Shown here piece by piece: positions 43,201 through 59,890 of a stretch of DNA of 64,000 bases. Origin of the DNA: Onchidella celtica (taxonomy: Eukaryota; Mollusca; Gastropoda; Systellommatophora; Onchidiidae); assembly GCA_963931925.1 (NCBI GenBank), contig OZ007571.1:39507550-39571549 (forward strand), written 5' to 3'. The notes beneath the pieces are model-generated. The model was not told where the DNA came from. It saw only the letters and a program-made list of their open reading frames with translations, and searched no databases. Both the position numbers and the translations under genes were made by a program. How positions within the stretch are numbered: position 1 is the first letter of the stretch; each line of letters opens with the position of its first letter.

Positions 43201-45399
43201 CAAGCTGAATGTGAAAGCTGACAATGAGAACCCTTACAATTGTCCAATGAATAATGATCCTGTCAAACTGCCATTGAATGAAATCCCATCTTGATCCTGA
43301 ACGTCATCATTCAGTCGACAGTCCCATTTGACAGCTTCCATTTTTCCAATTGTATTTTAATCAGTAATCAATAGAGTGAAATTGATTTTGTTTAGCTTTG
43401 AATGTTGAACTTGAGAGGCAGTATTTTTTTGTTTGTTGTTGTTGTTTATTTATTCAATTTAGCTTCCCAGTATTTATTGTTAGTACTTTATGAGAGTTTC
43501 ATTAAATTTCTTCTGAAATCTCCACTGGAAAAAGGCAAACGATTGACAAACAAAAGTAGATTATTTGGTTCAGAGATTTATGACTATGTGCAGTTTCAGA
43601 GTTAGATTAAATTTCATCTCCGCTCGTGCACTGGGGAAAAGGGGGCGACTGACAAAGAAAATGCATCAGTTTAGAATACGTTTTTCTTTCACAGTATATC
43701 ATAAATCTAGTCTAGTGTCTTTGTACTATGATAACGAATGTCCATTATTCTCGTTTCCATCATATTGTGTTGATTTATGAAGTTCTGAAAGTAAACTTCA
43801 CTCTATAAGTTACAACAAAAATGGGTATTCGGAGGAATGAAGACTAGTTGCTTCGGTTTTGTTTATGGGTTGCCCAAAAAGGACTGGTGAATAAAATTGT
43901 CAATCTTGTACATTGCACATGGAGTGGCCAGACACATTCTTTTTTATTATCAAAAACTGATTTCTTTTTACTTACTGCCTTGGTCAGCTCCATGTTTGTA
44001 TTATTTACAACAGACAAGTAGTGGGAGCGTATAAAGTGTGCAACACAACAATATTATTTTGAAAATAGAAGATATCACTTTCGAGTCGAGATAGGATTGA
44101 GAACATCAGTGTGTTTTAAATACATTTGTTGAAAGAATGAAATTTTTAATTTGGGTATATGAAGTTATCTTTATGCAGAAGGCTGTTTGCCTGATATGTA
44201 TACACATTAAAACTAATTTTTTCCGTTCCACCTCCTCATGATTTTATTGTAATTTCAACCCTTTAAAATGCACGTTCTTGATCAATTATATACAAAAAGA
44301 AGGATGGATATTTATTATGCTGTAATACTTTGCTTTGGTGTGCTGGCAATAACACTAGACGATCTACACCGATTGGAATTGTACATTGTGCTAAATTGAA
44401 TTTTTCTCTGCTTTAAAACCATGGTATGATTTTGTTGCGAGCAAAATTTTTGTCTTGAAATATAAATTGAAGCATATTAAATTTTGTCTTGAATTGAGTA
44501 GACTTGTGTCCTTGGTGTAACTCTTCTTCAGTTGTTTGTGAGAAAAAACAGCACACCTGTGTTTTTGATTCAAAGGCCTATGACTGCAAGGCGAAGAGAA
44601 ATCGAAATGAGTTGTGTACTGCTGTGTATGCTTTCGTCAATAATATAGAACTGAAGTCATCACTGCTGGTGTTAGACGTACAATCCGATCAAATGAAATA
44701 TGTAAATATTACGTCAATCAGATTATCGTTTTTAAAAAAAAAATACTCATAAAAAATCGATGCAATGTTTCTGAAATGAAAGAAAGAATTTGGTGACAGA
44801 TGGTGGTGTTGACAGCAATAACAACTATTACTCTCAAGTTTTACTTTAAATACAAGTTTTATACTTCAAGTTTTATACTTCTGTTTGACATAGTGACAAA
44901 CATTTTATAAAAAGTAATGACGTAAATTGTATGGGTAATGATATTGTTATTCAACAATGATGTATTTCTGTTTGAAATAGTGACAGACACCCTTCTTGCA
45001 GGGAACAATGTCGTTTCTATCTGAAGTAAAGATGTAATAGTATATTTCTATCAAAATTTATGACAGAAATGTCTGTGTGAAGTAATAAAAAAGAAGTAAA
45101 AAAGAAGTACTCTTGGGTTTTATGGTATAATAATATCATTGTCATTCATGATAGGGTTATGGCAATGCCAAGCGATGTTTAAACACATAAAGCCCATGAA
45201 ATACTGGTAGACTTGAATGATTTTACTGCAGTGACTGTCAGATGTTTGTTATAAAAGACACAAACTAATATTTCTTGGATGATAAAGAATAATTAAAAAT
45301 GAATTTCATAGCCAGTAAAGATTTTGTATCAGCCTGGTGTAACGTGAAATGAATACTGCACGGATAGAGGCGTCATACTCACATGTATCGTGCATGATG
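40230..45399 (+). other. 3' UTR of the TIR/SAM gene and intergenic DNA
   Basis: AT-rich with many T-runs. By eye I find no AATAAA close to the stop codon; the first clear one is near 43890, so either the 3' UTR is long or a variant signal is used. An 18-nt G-run lies at 42949-42966. No conserved protein was recognised on either strand. Confidence 0.5.
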
Positions 45400-45404
45400 C
45401 TGAA

Positions 45405-45885
45405 AATCTGCAGGGGTAGTGGATGTTATTATGACTACACTATTGTGAAACCGAGAAACTGCGTGGAGAGTAGATGTCATAACTACTGTGAGACTCAAAG
45501 ACTGTAGGGGTAGTGGACGTCATAACTACTGGACATCTGAAAAACTGCAAGGATGGAGGACGTCATTATCAAACTGTTGTGAAACTGAAAGACCGCACAA
45601 GTAGAACATGACATGATTATTATGAGACCGAAAGACAGAAACGGGGGAGTAGGTACTATGGTGCCGAATGACTGTAGATTCTAGAGGTCGTCATATCCAC
45701 TGTGGGACTGGAGATTTCAGAAGTAGAGACGTGGTGTCGACTGTGATACTAATTAAACGTCTGTAGGGCTAGAGAGCCAAACTTAAGAGTGGTACCGATG
45801 GACTGGAGATTGGAGAGGATGTCATGACGACTGTAACACTTGAAACCTTTAATGGGTAGAGGGCATCATTGCTACTGCGATAATA
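45405..45885 (+). repeat. Degenerate tandem repeat, unit about 43 bp
   Basis: Roughly ten diverged units of the form CTGTAGGGGTAGTGGACGTC followed by ATAACTACTGTGAGACTGAAAGA. The clearest units lie at about 45411-45600; later ones decay. No frame stays open through it. It is recognisable only by lining up GACGTCATAACTACTG-like cores. Confidence 0.7.
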
Positions 45886-46543
45886 TGATTGCTGTATCAA
45901 TTGAGTCGTTGCGCAGTAGGCGAAATGGATCATAAGGTTCAATTAAACATATAGTTTCATGTAATGTGTAATACTGTTTGCTTGGCCCTATCCTCTGGCG
46001 CAGTAGTGTTTGAAGTTTAAAGTACATTATTTTTTTCTTTATCTCTCCTTGATGGCTCATGCAAGCATACACTGGAGATAAGGGAGTTTCGAATAGGAAA
46101 TGTCATGCAAGAATTACCCAGATCTGTCCTTTCATCTTCTTTACGTTTTATAAACTTTATAGGGTTCGATGTCACATTGCTAGTCCATGTTGGTATTATG
46201 TTAGCTCCTACAAGATCTGGAGGAACGATATGGCGATTTCTGGTCGTATTTTCATATTTTTGGTTACAATCTGAAGTGTCGGTAGCCGCATTCGCAATTC
46301 CGGGTGAGAAATTCTGTCGGTAGATCTATCGAGAATATTTAATTTAACTATACTTTCCGCCAGGGGGAAAAACTTTAACCTATAGGGATCCTTGGGCTCC
46401 AAAAGAGTAAGTAATCCAATAAATTTGGTATTTGGACCTTTTATTGAGCTGGAAACCTCAACAAACTAGACAGTTTCTGGAAAGCCAGAGTTTTGTTGTC
46501 TAAGACAGCGCGACGTAGAAAAACCAGCAGATATAACTGGCCG

Positions 46544-46823
46544 AAGTCAGTACCAGGGTTAACGGACAAACACCAGCCATTCCTTAGGAAAAAAAAACAC
46601 CACAGATTAATGACCCACGTCAGCTTCGCTTTGAACTTGTTTTGGCCTATCACAATGCCTTTATGTTGTTTCCCAAGAACGTAAAAAAACCTAGCTGATA
46701 GTCAGTTCTAAGTTTAATGCACAAACAAAAGTAACCAGTTACTCCGCGGGGAAAAAAATCCCAGATTGATGACGCACATCTGCTTCGCCTTGAACTTGTT
46801 TTGGTCTTTATTTATGAAGTTTC
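46544..46823 (+). repeat. Diverged duplication of about 130 bp
   Basis: 46544-46673 and 46699-46823 share AGTCAGT, ACAAAC, CCAG, GATTRATGACSCAC, GCTTCGC, TTGAACTTGTTTTGG and a final GTTTCC in the same order. Nothing coding is evident. Confidence 0.75.
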
Positions 46824-46913
46824 CTGCTGTAATCTACGTATCGTGGCAACAATTACGTATTGTAGTCATTTCTAGGTTAAAAAAGTATGTTTATGCGCGG
46901 ATTATGAAAGCTT

Positions 46914-46940
46914 GTGTGTGTGTGTGTGTGTGTGTGTGTT
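46914..46940 (+). repeat. TG microsatellite
   Basis: About 13 TG units, in intergenic DNA. Confidence 0.9.
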
Positions 46941-48032
46941 TCTAATTCTAAATTATTGCTCAGACTACATAAATATCACCCCAGACAAGAACAATGACGC
47001 CAAGGTCACAGGCCCACTAAGTCTATGGAGTTAGTTAATTCATAGTCTTTCAAACTATGATATTGTCAATAGTTTGAACGGTCAGCTCATAAATTTATAC
47101 GGTTCCCAATATTTGAATCAAGAAGCTATTTTCACTCCCATATAAAAGGGTAAGGATTCAAAATTAGGCTTAGAAAAAAGAATGCAAAGTCCAGAATGGA
47201 TTCTAAATGAACTTGCTGGTTTAATTACGTCTGTTGCCGGATACTGCACCACTGTCACACAATGGTGGATACACAGAATACTTGTCTCAGCAGTTTCCAA
47301 GAGCTACATTTTTAACAATCAAAGCATTCCTAAGATTTAAAAGTTTGTCATTTGTCCGAAAGATCATAAAGTTGGGGAAATTGGAGATAGGACCAATGTA
47401 TTCAGTGTGAGCGCCATGTATGATACTTCTGGCAGATGGGACTGTCCTTTCCTGTCTCTATCTTACGCTGCGATGAGAGAATAGAGTCTTTAATATTAAA
47501 GTGACTTTAATTCTCAGTAGATATATATACGCCTTGAAATACAGTAAAATTTTAAGATCACAGAAACAAGAAATGAAAAAAAAAAATCACATTAATGTAC
47601 AAAAAATCAAAAGAATAAAGGTCGGTGTCCGTCTGCCTCTTGTCCGCCACCTATAAATGGCTTTACTGCTGACTTGAGAAGACTGATACGTGGTCCACAG
47701 ATGATAATTTAACATTAAGCTTAGAAGTAACTACCAGTCTGTTCGTCATTTTTTCTGTTTAACCATTAATTTTAAAAGACTTCTTTTTTGGGGGGTTTAA
47801 CTTAGAGCTTGTAAAATTATCTGTCTTTCAAGTGCGTTCAGTAAAAGTTCAGTTTGGTGCACTTCTCACACACCAGGTGTTGGGCACGAACGTTCAATTG
47901 ATAATTCACTGACTACGTGGCTAACCATAAGCCCCAAGGCTGGAGACAAAACAATAAGCCTACGTGTCTAAATCTCTCAATAACAGTCACACCATTCACA
48001 GGTTGTAGTGACACGTGGTTCTTTTACTACAG

Positions 48033-48197
48033 ATATGGCCCGCTGTGCATGATCCAAGCGCTTGCCCCAAAGTATGGAGCAGTAGCTTGCCCAATGCACA
48101 ATGCTGCATACCAATCATTACGTGCCGAGGAGACCCAGATTTTGACGAGACACTCCTAGTTAGCTGGGTCCAGATGTTGCAGCTTCTACGAGGCTGA
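48033..48197 (+). pseudogene. Relic SVWC third exon
   Basis: After a TTTTACTACAG acceptor the sequence resembles exon 3 of the two SVWC genes downstream: SACPKVWSSS, then NAQCCIPIITCRGDPDFDETLL, shortened here to its core CCIPI..CRGDPDFDETLL. The conserved opening Cys-Gly is Tyr-Gly in the expected frame, and a one-base shift separates that opening from the rest. The frame also runs past the usual stop, to 48197. I found no matching first or second exon upstream. It is most likely a decayed third member of the cluster; a divergent functional gene using another acceptor cannot be excluded. Confidence 0.7.
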
Positions 48198-48199
48198 TC

Positions 48200-51174
48200 A
48201 TACAGAGAAACGTAATATCGTTGTTTGCTCCCCCCCCCCCCCCGTTTTTTCTCTTTTTTTTTCTAAAAAAGTACTGTTTCTTTGAGAAAGGAGAGTTTAA
48301 AAAAAAATTAAAAAAAAATAAAATGCATTTCAAAGAGATTTAAAACAACGCCATCCTTGCCTGTTATCGTGAGATATCACTAAAAGACACCTGCTATAAG
48401 TGGGCTGATGTGGTTTTTGTGAAAAACGGACCAGATTTGGCATTTTACAGCCAAAGTGACTCATGAGCTGCTCAGCTGGTATGACTCATTGGCAAAATGA
48501 ACCTTTCAGTGCCACTTCAACCACTGATAAATTTTCATTCAATTGCACGTTGGGATGTATTTTTAACAGTCTATGGTGAATGTAGATCTGGCATTAATTT
48601 TTAGTTTGGTTTAAGAAAGCCGATCCCTCCCCACAAAAAGAGAGGTGTTCAAAAGTGTTATTATTTGAATTAAAAAGGAAAACAACTATGAATTGTCATG
48701 GTGGTGGTCTGTATTGGTGAAAGGAACAATAAAGAAAATACATGTAGACGCTCATTGTCTTATGAACTACTCCTGTGTTGTCAACTCGTTCGTGAGGATG
48801 CCACCCTAGAGGTGTGGGAGATTTACGAGGGAATTGCAGTGAAACAACAACAACAACAGTAACAACATCAGTAACAGCAACAACAACAGCAACAACAACA
48901 GAACAAAAGTACCGAGTATTAATAAAGAAAAAAATTGATACAACTTGTGCGGCCACAATGATTTCCTTGAAAGACACATTCATGATCCGTATTTCACTTC
49001 AGTGTATAGGTGTACAACGGAAAAAAAAGTAAGCGTCATAATTATATTGTTACAATAAAGATTACTGTTGTAGGCCTTTATTTTAAGAAGGATCCCTGCC
49101 CTTGGCATTTACACCTCAATAATAAAGATCAGATGGGGGATAATTTCTATGTTACGAGATGCTACGAGTTCTCAATCTTCTATTTTCCGAGCATAATATA
49201 ATTATTTCTAAGACCATTCAACACGTGCATTTACTATTTATTCCTATAACATATTAATTTCTAGTCGATATAATTTGTTGTTTTTTTCGTATCTGGTTTT
49301 GCATTTTTATTTGTCTGTGAAAAAGAACCACTGTATTTGTCTGTATGTAGAGGATAATGAGACAAAAAGGCCAGATGCTACGTTTGTGCTTGAGAGTAAC
49401 AGATGTGTGTACCTGCGAACGTTTGAAACCCTGTCTGGCCACACCAAATCATTCCTCATAACACAATGTTATGGGTCACTAAATTGTTTCAGAGATATGT
49501 GACCTCTGACACTATTCTCGGCACAGTCATAACCCTAACGCAAATTCTAAATTAATACCTAAGTTTAACAAAAGTAATTATACTTGAATTTCATGCTGTC
49601 TTTGACATTACATGTATGCACAAAAGTTAGCTTTCCTTGTGTCTTCACTTCCTTCAGACGTCTTTTCAAATGTGACTATTCTACTTAGAATAGCCATGTT
49701 TTTGTTTGTTTGTTTGTTTTTTGCATTGTATCCTCATTTATGTATAGGTGGTATGCCACAGAACCCATTAGGCTATTTTAAAGTAGTCTACAAAAAATCC
49801 CGCCCTACCCACTCCAGTAGGCTAACATGTTTAGCTGCTTTACTACATACCCCACCAAGCTGCTACGTTGTAGAAGTATACCACACAAGTAATAGAGCAT
49901 TCACCCACGCCAGCTTTAATGAAACAGTCAAAATATTTAAAAGAACAACAACGGCAACTGGAAACACAAAACAAAAAACAGAAAAACTTATGTTTACTAG
50001 CGACATTAACTTAAGTACTTAAGTAGCCAATTTCATATTTTTTTGTTCACCTTTTATTGTTAATACATACACCCACACACACGCACGCACACACATACAC
50101 GCACACACATAATTATCATAAAGACGGACTGAAGCTACATTATTATTGTTTTGCTTTTGGTTTGTTTTTTTTCTATCTCGGGGCTTCACGACATTACATA
50201 TAATATATTATATACATTGCCACATTCTAATGAGGCATACAGTCGGTCCTTCAACTGATATAAGACGCTTGCAAGGAATAATTTCTTTTCTTTTCCCTTA
50301 GTTTGGAAATGCCGATATGGAACAGGAGATAAGAGCTTTCGCAGAGCTGATAAGCTGGACCTGATTTCAGGAAAGATAGTAACCTTTGTCATAGCTCGTG
50401 ACTGACAGTCAACACACAGGCATTTTCATCGGAACGATTTGTTCTGATTTACTACTTTAAACAGCACGACACTGACACTTCCTGACGCCTTTAGTGACTC
50501 TGATAATGTTGCGCCAACTATGGTTGATAAATATGAGTTACTAAAAGAAGTACAAGTTAGATATTGTATGACCGTAATTGCTGTATGTCATAAACCTTCT
50601 GTGGTACCATTTCTGTCCATTGTCATCTAAAATTAAATATGGAATGAGTAAAAATGGAAACAATACAATTCTAGAGAGATAAATCTTCATTAGGCTATAG
50701 GCCACAAAGTTGGTGGACACCTTCACTATTTTGTTTTGCTTTGTTTTGTACTGTATTTACTGAGTAATTAAGTCAATGGCCTGTTGAAAAAAAAGACATC
50801 TGTAGTTCAGAATTTTTTTTTTTTTTATTTATTTATTTATTTTTTTTTCTGTAGTTCAGAATTAATTATAATGTTTTACAGCCACGTCATAATCTATTTT
50901 ATTTTTCTGTAAATTTCCGCGCTATCTAGCATCGTAATTCAACTTTTAAATTAATGTGCGCAGTTTCTAAGACAGGCGAGCTTCATGGTCAGTGAGACAC
51001 ATGGAGATAAAAGTGTCACCATAAACCGGCAGATTATTACGTATTCCAAACCGTTACGGAATTCGAGATAAGGACTTCAGCCGGCGCTAGATCTTCTTAA
51101 AAAATGCCTTACCCTTCAAGGTTTCAGGCGCATACATCACAGATACATTTCGCAGAACTGTTGTAGACTGTAAA
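48200..51174. other. Intergenic stretch before SVWC gene A
   Basis: Contains a C-run near 48229, a CAA-rich repeat (48843-48905), an AC microsatellite (about 50067-50109) and T-runs near 50813-50847. The open frames at 49275-49502 and 49612-50022 show no domain I recognise. A GATAAAAG sequence at 51006-51013 could be a TATA element for SVWC gene A, about 165 bp before its ATG. Confidence 0.45.
48843..48905 (+). repeat. CAA/CAG trinucleotide repeat
   Basis: AACAACAACAACAACAG repeats with GTAACA interruptions. Confidence 0.88.
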
Positions 51175-55973
<4,799 letters not shown>

Positions 55974-56077
55974 AAGTCCAGTCCTCCACCATCATCGTTC
56001 AGCATCCCTATCATTTAGTTTTAGGCCAAAAGGGAAGGAAAAATGGGAGATGAGATCACACTCCCTGGAGTTTTAAG

Positions 56078-56264
56078 CTGTATTTTCATGTGTACGGAAA
56101 CGGAAATGGCATATGAAGCCCCAAAAACCCACCACGTAGTGAAATAGAAAGAATATATTTGCATTTGTACGGATACCCCGTTTTCGTACACACAGAATTT
56201 TTTTTTACTATTTGATGGATTTTTGACATTTCCGTTTCCCTTTCCGTTCACATGAAAACACAGC
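56078..56264. mobile_element. Palindromic MITE, copy 2
   Basis: Same family as copy 1: the ends are GCTGTATTTTCATGTGTACGG and its near complement, with CGTAGTGAAAT and TTTTTGAC inside. It lies just downstream of the SVWC A stop, probably within its 3' UTR. Confidence 0.82.
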
Positions 56265-56306
56265 CTAAGAAAAAAAAAGTCAGATGGAAAAAAATTTAAG
56301 TGAAAA

Positions 56307-56312
56307 AATAAA
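56307..56312 (+). terminator. Possible polyadenylation signal of SVWC gene A
   Basis: The first AATAAA after the stop codon, 334 bp downstream and just beyond the second MITE. No other support. Confidence 0.35.
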
Positions 56313-56578
56313 GTCAAGTCAGGTTAGATTTTTTAAAATATGAAATAAAAAACAGAACCATCCCTTTGGAGAAATGAGGCTAGGAGCACGCGAGCATTTT
56401 TTAAAGTTATCCAGTCCGAGAAACTATTGAATTACCGGGGATTAAAAAGTTGCTTGTTACTTTGCAACGCGCACACCAGTTACTAAATTGTTGGTCAAAA
56501 ACCCTCTCTTTAGATGTGACATCATTCAGTTGCATTGGGTTTGCATTATCAGCTGCCATATTGATTCTACGGAAATGC

Positions 56579-56700
56579 AAGAGAAAGAACGGGGAGGGGG
56601 GAGGGGAGAACAAGGGAGAGAAAGAGGAAGCAAGGAGAGAGAGAGAGAGAAAGAGTCAAAGAGGGAGAGAGAGAGAGAGAGAGAGGAGGAGGGGAAGGGG
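56579..56700 (+). repeat. Purine-rich GA/GGGA tract
   Basis: Almost pure purine on the plus strand, with GAGAGA runs. Could adopt triplex structure. The open frames through it are low-complexity artefacts. Confidence 0.88.
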
Positions 56701-57271
56701 ACTAAATTAACCACTTCATTACCAGTATCAGTACACTTACTGTTCATACCAATTGTTGACGCTGTATATGCGTTGTTATTGTTGTTGTTTTGCACAACCA
56801 GGCTAAATTCCACTTCTGATCTAGATCAAGATCTTGATTATTCAGCGAAACGAACAAATGCAACTTAATAAGGAAACAGCAAAACAACTAGCTGAAAAAA
56901 TCACTAGAGTGCGAGTACTCTTTATTTGCCGTGTTTCATTTTTATTGCCAACAATTTCATCATCTGTAAAACAGAGGATGTGGTAACTTTTTAGCTGCCG
57001 TGATTAATAAAAGACCCGTGTACGCTTGAAAGCGGAGGACCGTTTGACGCATTCCGTCAGAGAGTATGTATGTATAGAGAGGTTTCACTATTGGTCGATT
57101 TGTACTGCGAGACACAGGAAGCTCCGCGAAACCACTGTTAGCATGGAGCGGAAAGTAGGTCGCTGCGGTAAACAATACCGGTTTGTGTATTTCCACACGG
57201 CATAAGAACTTACAAACGGCTCTAAATAGTTTTAGTCAGCCCAAAAATATGAACAAAGCACACTAAACAGA

Positions 57272-57740
57272 TTTGTATTTGTATTTGTATTTGTATAACT
57301 CTTTAATCCCATTTGGGAAATTTTGCCTTTGTGCCATTGCAGCCCAGTTATAACTGGAGCAGGCACGTCGTCGCCACAGTGCAGCGCCGGTCGGCGTTTT
57401 TTTTTTTTTTTTTTGGGGGGGGGGGAGATGAGGGGGGAGGGGGAGGGACTGGTAGAGATGAATTTTATTTAATTTTGCCCGGGCAGCGGCCTGTTCGGCC
57501 TGCTCTTTACGATTTCCAACTGCCAAGGTATCTTTAACGTGCGCAACGTGCACACGGGCCCTCCGAATTTTTTCGTCCTTATCCGAGAAGACTAGGTACT
57601 CGATCCTACCCCTCAATAGAATCAGGGACACGAAAATATGAGAAAAATCCCAAACTTCCAACATGCCTGCACGGCCCGGGTTTCGAACCCGGGACCCTTG
57701 GCACGAGAGGCGAGCACCTTGCCTCTAGACCACCTTGCAC
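57272..57740 (-). mobile_element. tRNA-headed SINE, about 470 bp
   Basis: On the minus strand it starts GTGCAAGGTGGTCTAGAGGC, with a box A-like TGGTCTAGAGG and a box B GGTTCGAAACC (near 57680-57690) inside a CCCGGG stem. It ends in an ACAAAT repeat tail (57272-57295). A T20-G run (57400-57427) interrupts the body. Polymerase III promoter boxes plus a short repeat tail define it as a SINE. Family not identified. Confidence 0.8.
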
Positions 57741-57976
57741 ACTATCTTTGGTGAAGGCGGTCTCTTTCAATTTTTCAATTTCTTGTTTACCACAGAGACC
57801 TAGTTTCGCGATTTGGCGGAAGTGAGATCTCTCTGTACACCTATACTCTCTGATTCCGCCCAGAATGGTGTAAGAGACGAGCAGTCTAATTGCAAAGCCA
57901 AATAGAGAAAATACTGATTTGTGTTCACTGTGCAGCGATGGCTAATGTAAAATACCGTACAGAGTTAACAACAGCC

Positions 57977-58126
57977 GCTTGTATTTGTATTTGTATTTGT
58001 ATACTTCTTTAATCCCATTTGGGAAATTTGCCTTTGTGTCATTGCAGTCCAGTTGCAATTGTAGCAGGCACGTCGTCGACACAGTGCAGCGCCGGTCGGC
58101 GTTTTCTTCTTCTTTTTTTTTTTTTT
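57977..58126 (-). mobile_element. 5'-truncated copy of the same SINE
   Basis: Shares the ACAAAT tail, CCCATTTGGGAAAT, GGCACGTCGTCG and CAGTGCAGCGCCGGTCGGCG (all as read on the plus strand) with the 3' half of the full copy. It lacks the tRNA head and is followed by a T-run. Confidence 0.85.
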
Positions 58127-58222
58127 TACCGTACGCCCCTAACAACAAAATACCGTACGGCCCTAACAACAAAATACCGTACGCCCCTAACAACAAAATA
58201 CCGTACGGCCCTAACAACGGCC
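58127..58222 (+). repeat. Four perfect-length 24-bp tandem units
   Basis: Unit TACCGTACGSCCCTAACAAC plus AAAA; units alternate between GCCCC and GGCCC. A fifth, diverged unit (TACCGTACAGAGTTAACAAC) lies at 57953-57976 on the other side of the truncated SINE, so the SINE appears to sit inside the array. Confidence 0.92.
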
Positions 58223-58225
58223 GCT

Positions 58226-59499
58226 CCGTTCAGTACATAGTTTCTCGGACTGGACAGCTAAAAGCTTTAACTCTCCTGGAACCCCCTCACCCCCCGCTTC
58301 CCTCCCCCCCCCCCCCCAGCCTAATCTACCAGCCCACTTCCCGGGCTTCTAAAGTCGAGTCCTCGAGACGCATTTTTTCCGCTTGACTTTTTTTCAAATT
58401 AACTCCTGTGGAATGCTGAGATTTATTGCTACCTAAGCTGCAAGTGTGGAAATAAAAAGTTGAAAAAAGTGACAGGATTATACAGTCTTGAATTAGTGTG
58501 ATTCCTTAATGAGATTACGCTCGAAAGATGAAACGTCATAGTTTCATATTTTGCAACTTCTTTCTTTAATGCCTGTCACTAGCACAAGCCACCGGCTCAG
58601 TCGCACAGATTAATGATTTAAGAAACAGAGGCTGTCACAGTAGTTCATTGTATGACTGCTACTGTTATATGAATATTTAAATTTAAATGTTCTTAAAAGA
58701 GTGTGTCTTAACCCCCCTCCCTCTCCCACCCCCCCCCTCGCCAAGAAAAAGCAAACAAACAAACAAACAAACAAACATCCAGTCAGATAACATGAAAGCA
58801 AAATCTGGCTAGTGAGTATAGCAGAGTTAAAGGCGATTAAAAACGACACAGAAATGTCAAAGATTACATTGATTGAGTCACAAAGCAAATCTGGCTGGCA
58901 AGTAGGCTATAGCAGAGTTAGAAGCAATTAAAAACGGCCCAGAAATATCTAAGATTACATTGATTAAGTCATGGTTTAACATTACAGCAGCTGCAGATAA
59001 TATGCTTAAAATTTGGCTCCAAGTAGCCAGCTGAAACTGAAAGAAAATTACCTCACAGTAGATTCATGTAGCTGCGATTTGGCGTGTACACTAGATCTAC
59101 CCTAAGAGTTCAAGGAAAAGATAATAATTAATATGTGGACTGTGCTTATTTCATATATTATTGTCTATGCCAGCTTTATCTTGCCCCCGTTTCACTCCCA
59201 CATTTTTGTATTTATTTTCTTCAGTACCACCATTTTGTTCTCTTTCATTTCCCTCGATTTCACCCATTTTCTGCAAATTTCTCTAATCATTTTTAACTTC
59301 TCAGCTCTCATTTTTTTCCTGATCTCTCACCTTCCTCATTCGGGTGTCTTGGCACATACTTGCATTTCTCTTCGTCGCCGATGACCGTTCTTGCACTAAT
59401 TCAGGATTCCCTATTGCCTCGTATCTCCATTTCCTTTCTTCTTGATTTTCTTCTTCCTCTTCCTTCCTTACTCGAAATGTCTCAATATACAATCTGCAC
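58226..59499. other. Intergenic stretch with no gene recognised
   Basis: C-runs near 58303-58317 and 58728-58738, a CAAA microsatellite near 58753-58777, and a near-duplicate of about 60 bp (AGCAGAGTTA..GCGATTAAAAACG at 58820 and again near 58912). A T-rich stretch follows at 59150-59480. Confidence 0.5.
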
Positions 59500-59890
59500 A
59501 TACTTTTCTTCCGGAGAGACAGGACACAGTGTGCACATCTTTTTCTTCCAGACGGACAAGACACAATCTACACATTCTTTTCTTTCTCACGGACAGGACA
59601 CAACCTGAACACCCTTTTCTTTCTCATGAATAGGACACAATCTACACATTCTTTTCTTTTCTTTCTCATGGACAGAATACAATCTGAACACCATTTTTTT
59701 CTCATTGACAGGATACAATGTACACATTCTTTTCTTTTCTTTCTCATGGACAGAACACAATCTGAACACCCTTTTCTTTCTCATCGAAAGGACACAATCT
59801 GAACATCTTTTTCTTTCTCATCGACAAGACACAATCTACACACCCTTTTCTTTCTCATGTACAGGACACAAACTAAACATTCTTTTAAAC
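59500..59890 (+). repeat. Minisatellite, unit about 33-40 bp
   Basis: About eleven units built from TTCTTTCTCATGGACAGGAC, ACAATCTGAACACC and CTTTT, with unit length varying through extra TTTTC blocks. The frames crossing it on both strands are repeat artefacts. Confidence 0.9.

Noticed and set aside
49612-50022. 136-codon plus-strand frame as a further SVWC or secreted gene
   Set aside because: Lacks the SVWC cysteine spacing and the exon structure of its neighbours; a hydrophobic stretch comes from a GTTT repeat.
56488-56868. Arg/Glu-rich 126-codon frame
   Set aside because: Produced by the purine-rich GA tract.
57660-57740. Functional tRNA gene
   Set aside because: Box A and box B are present but the anticodon stem does not pair well and a long body plus repeat tail follows, so it is a SINE head.
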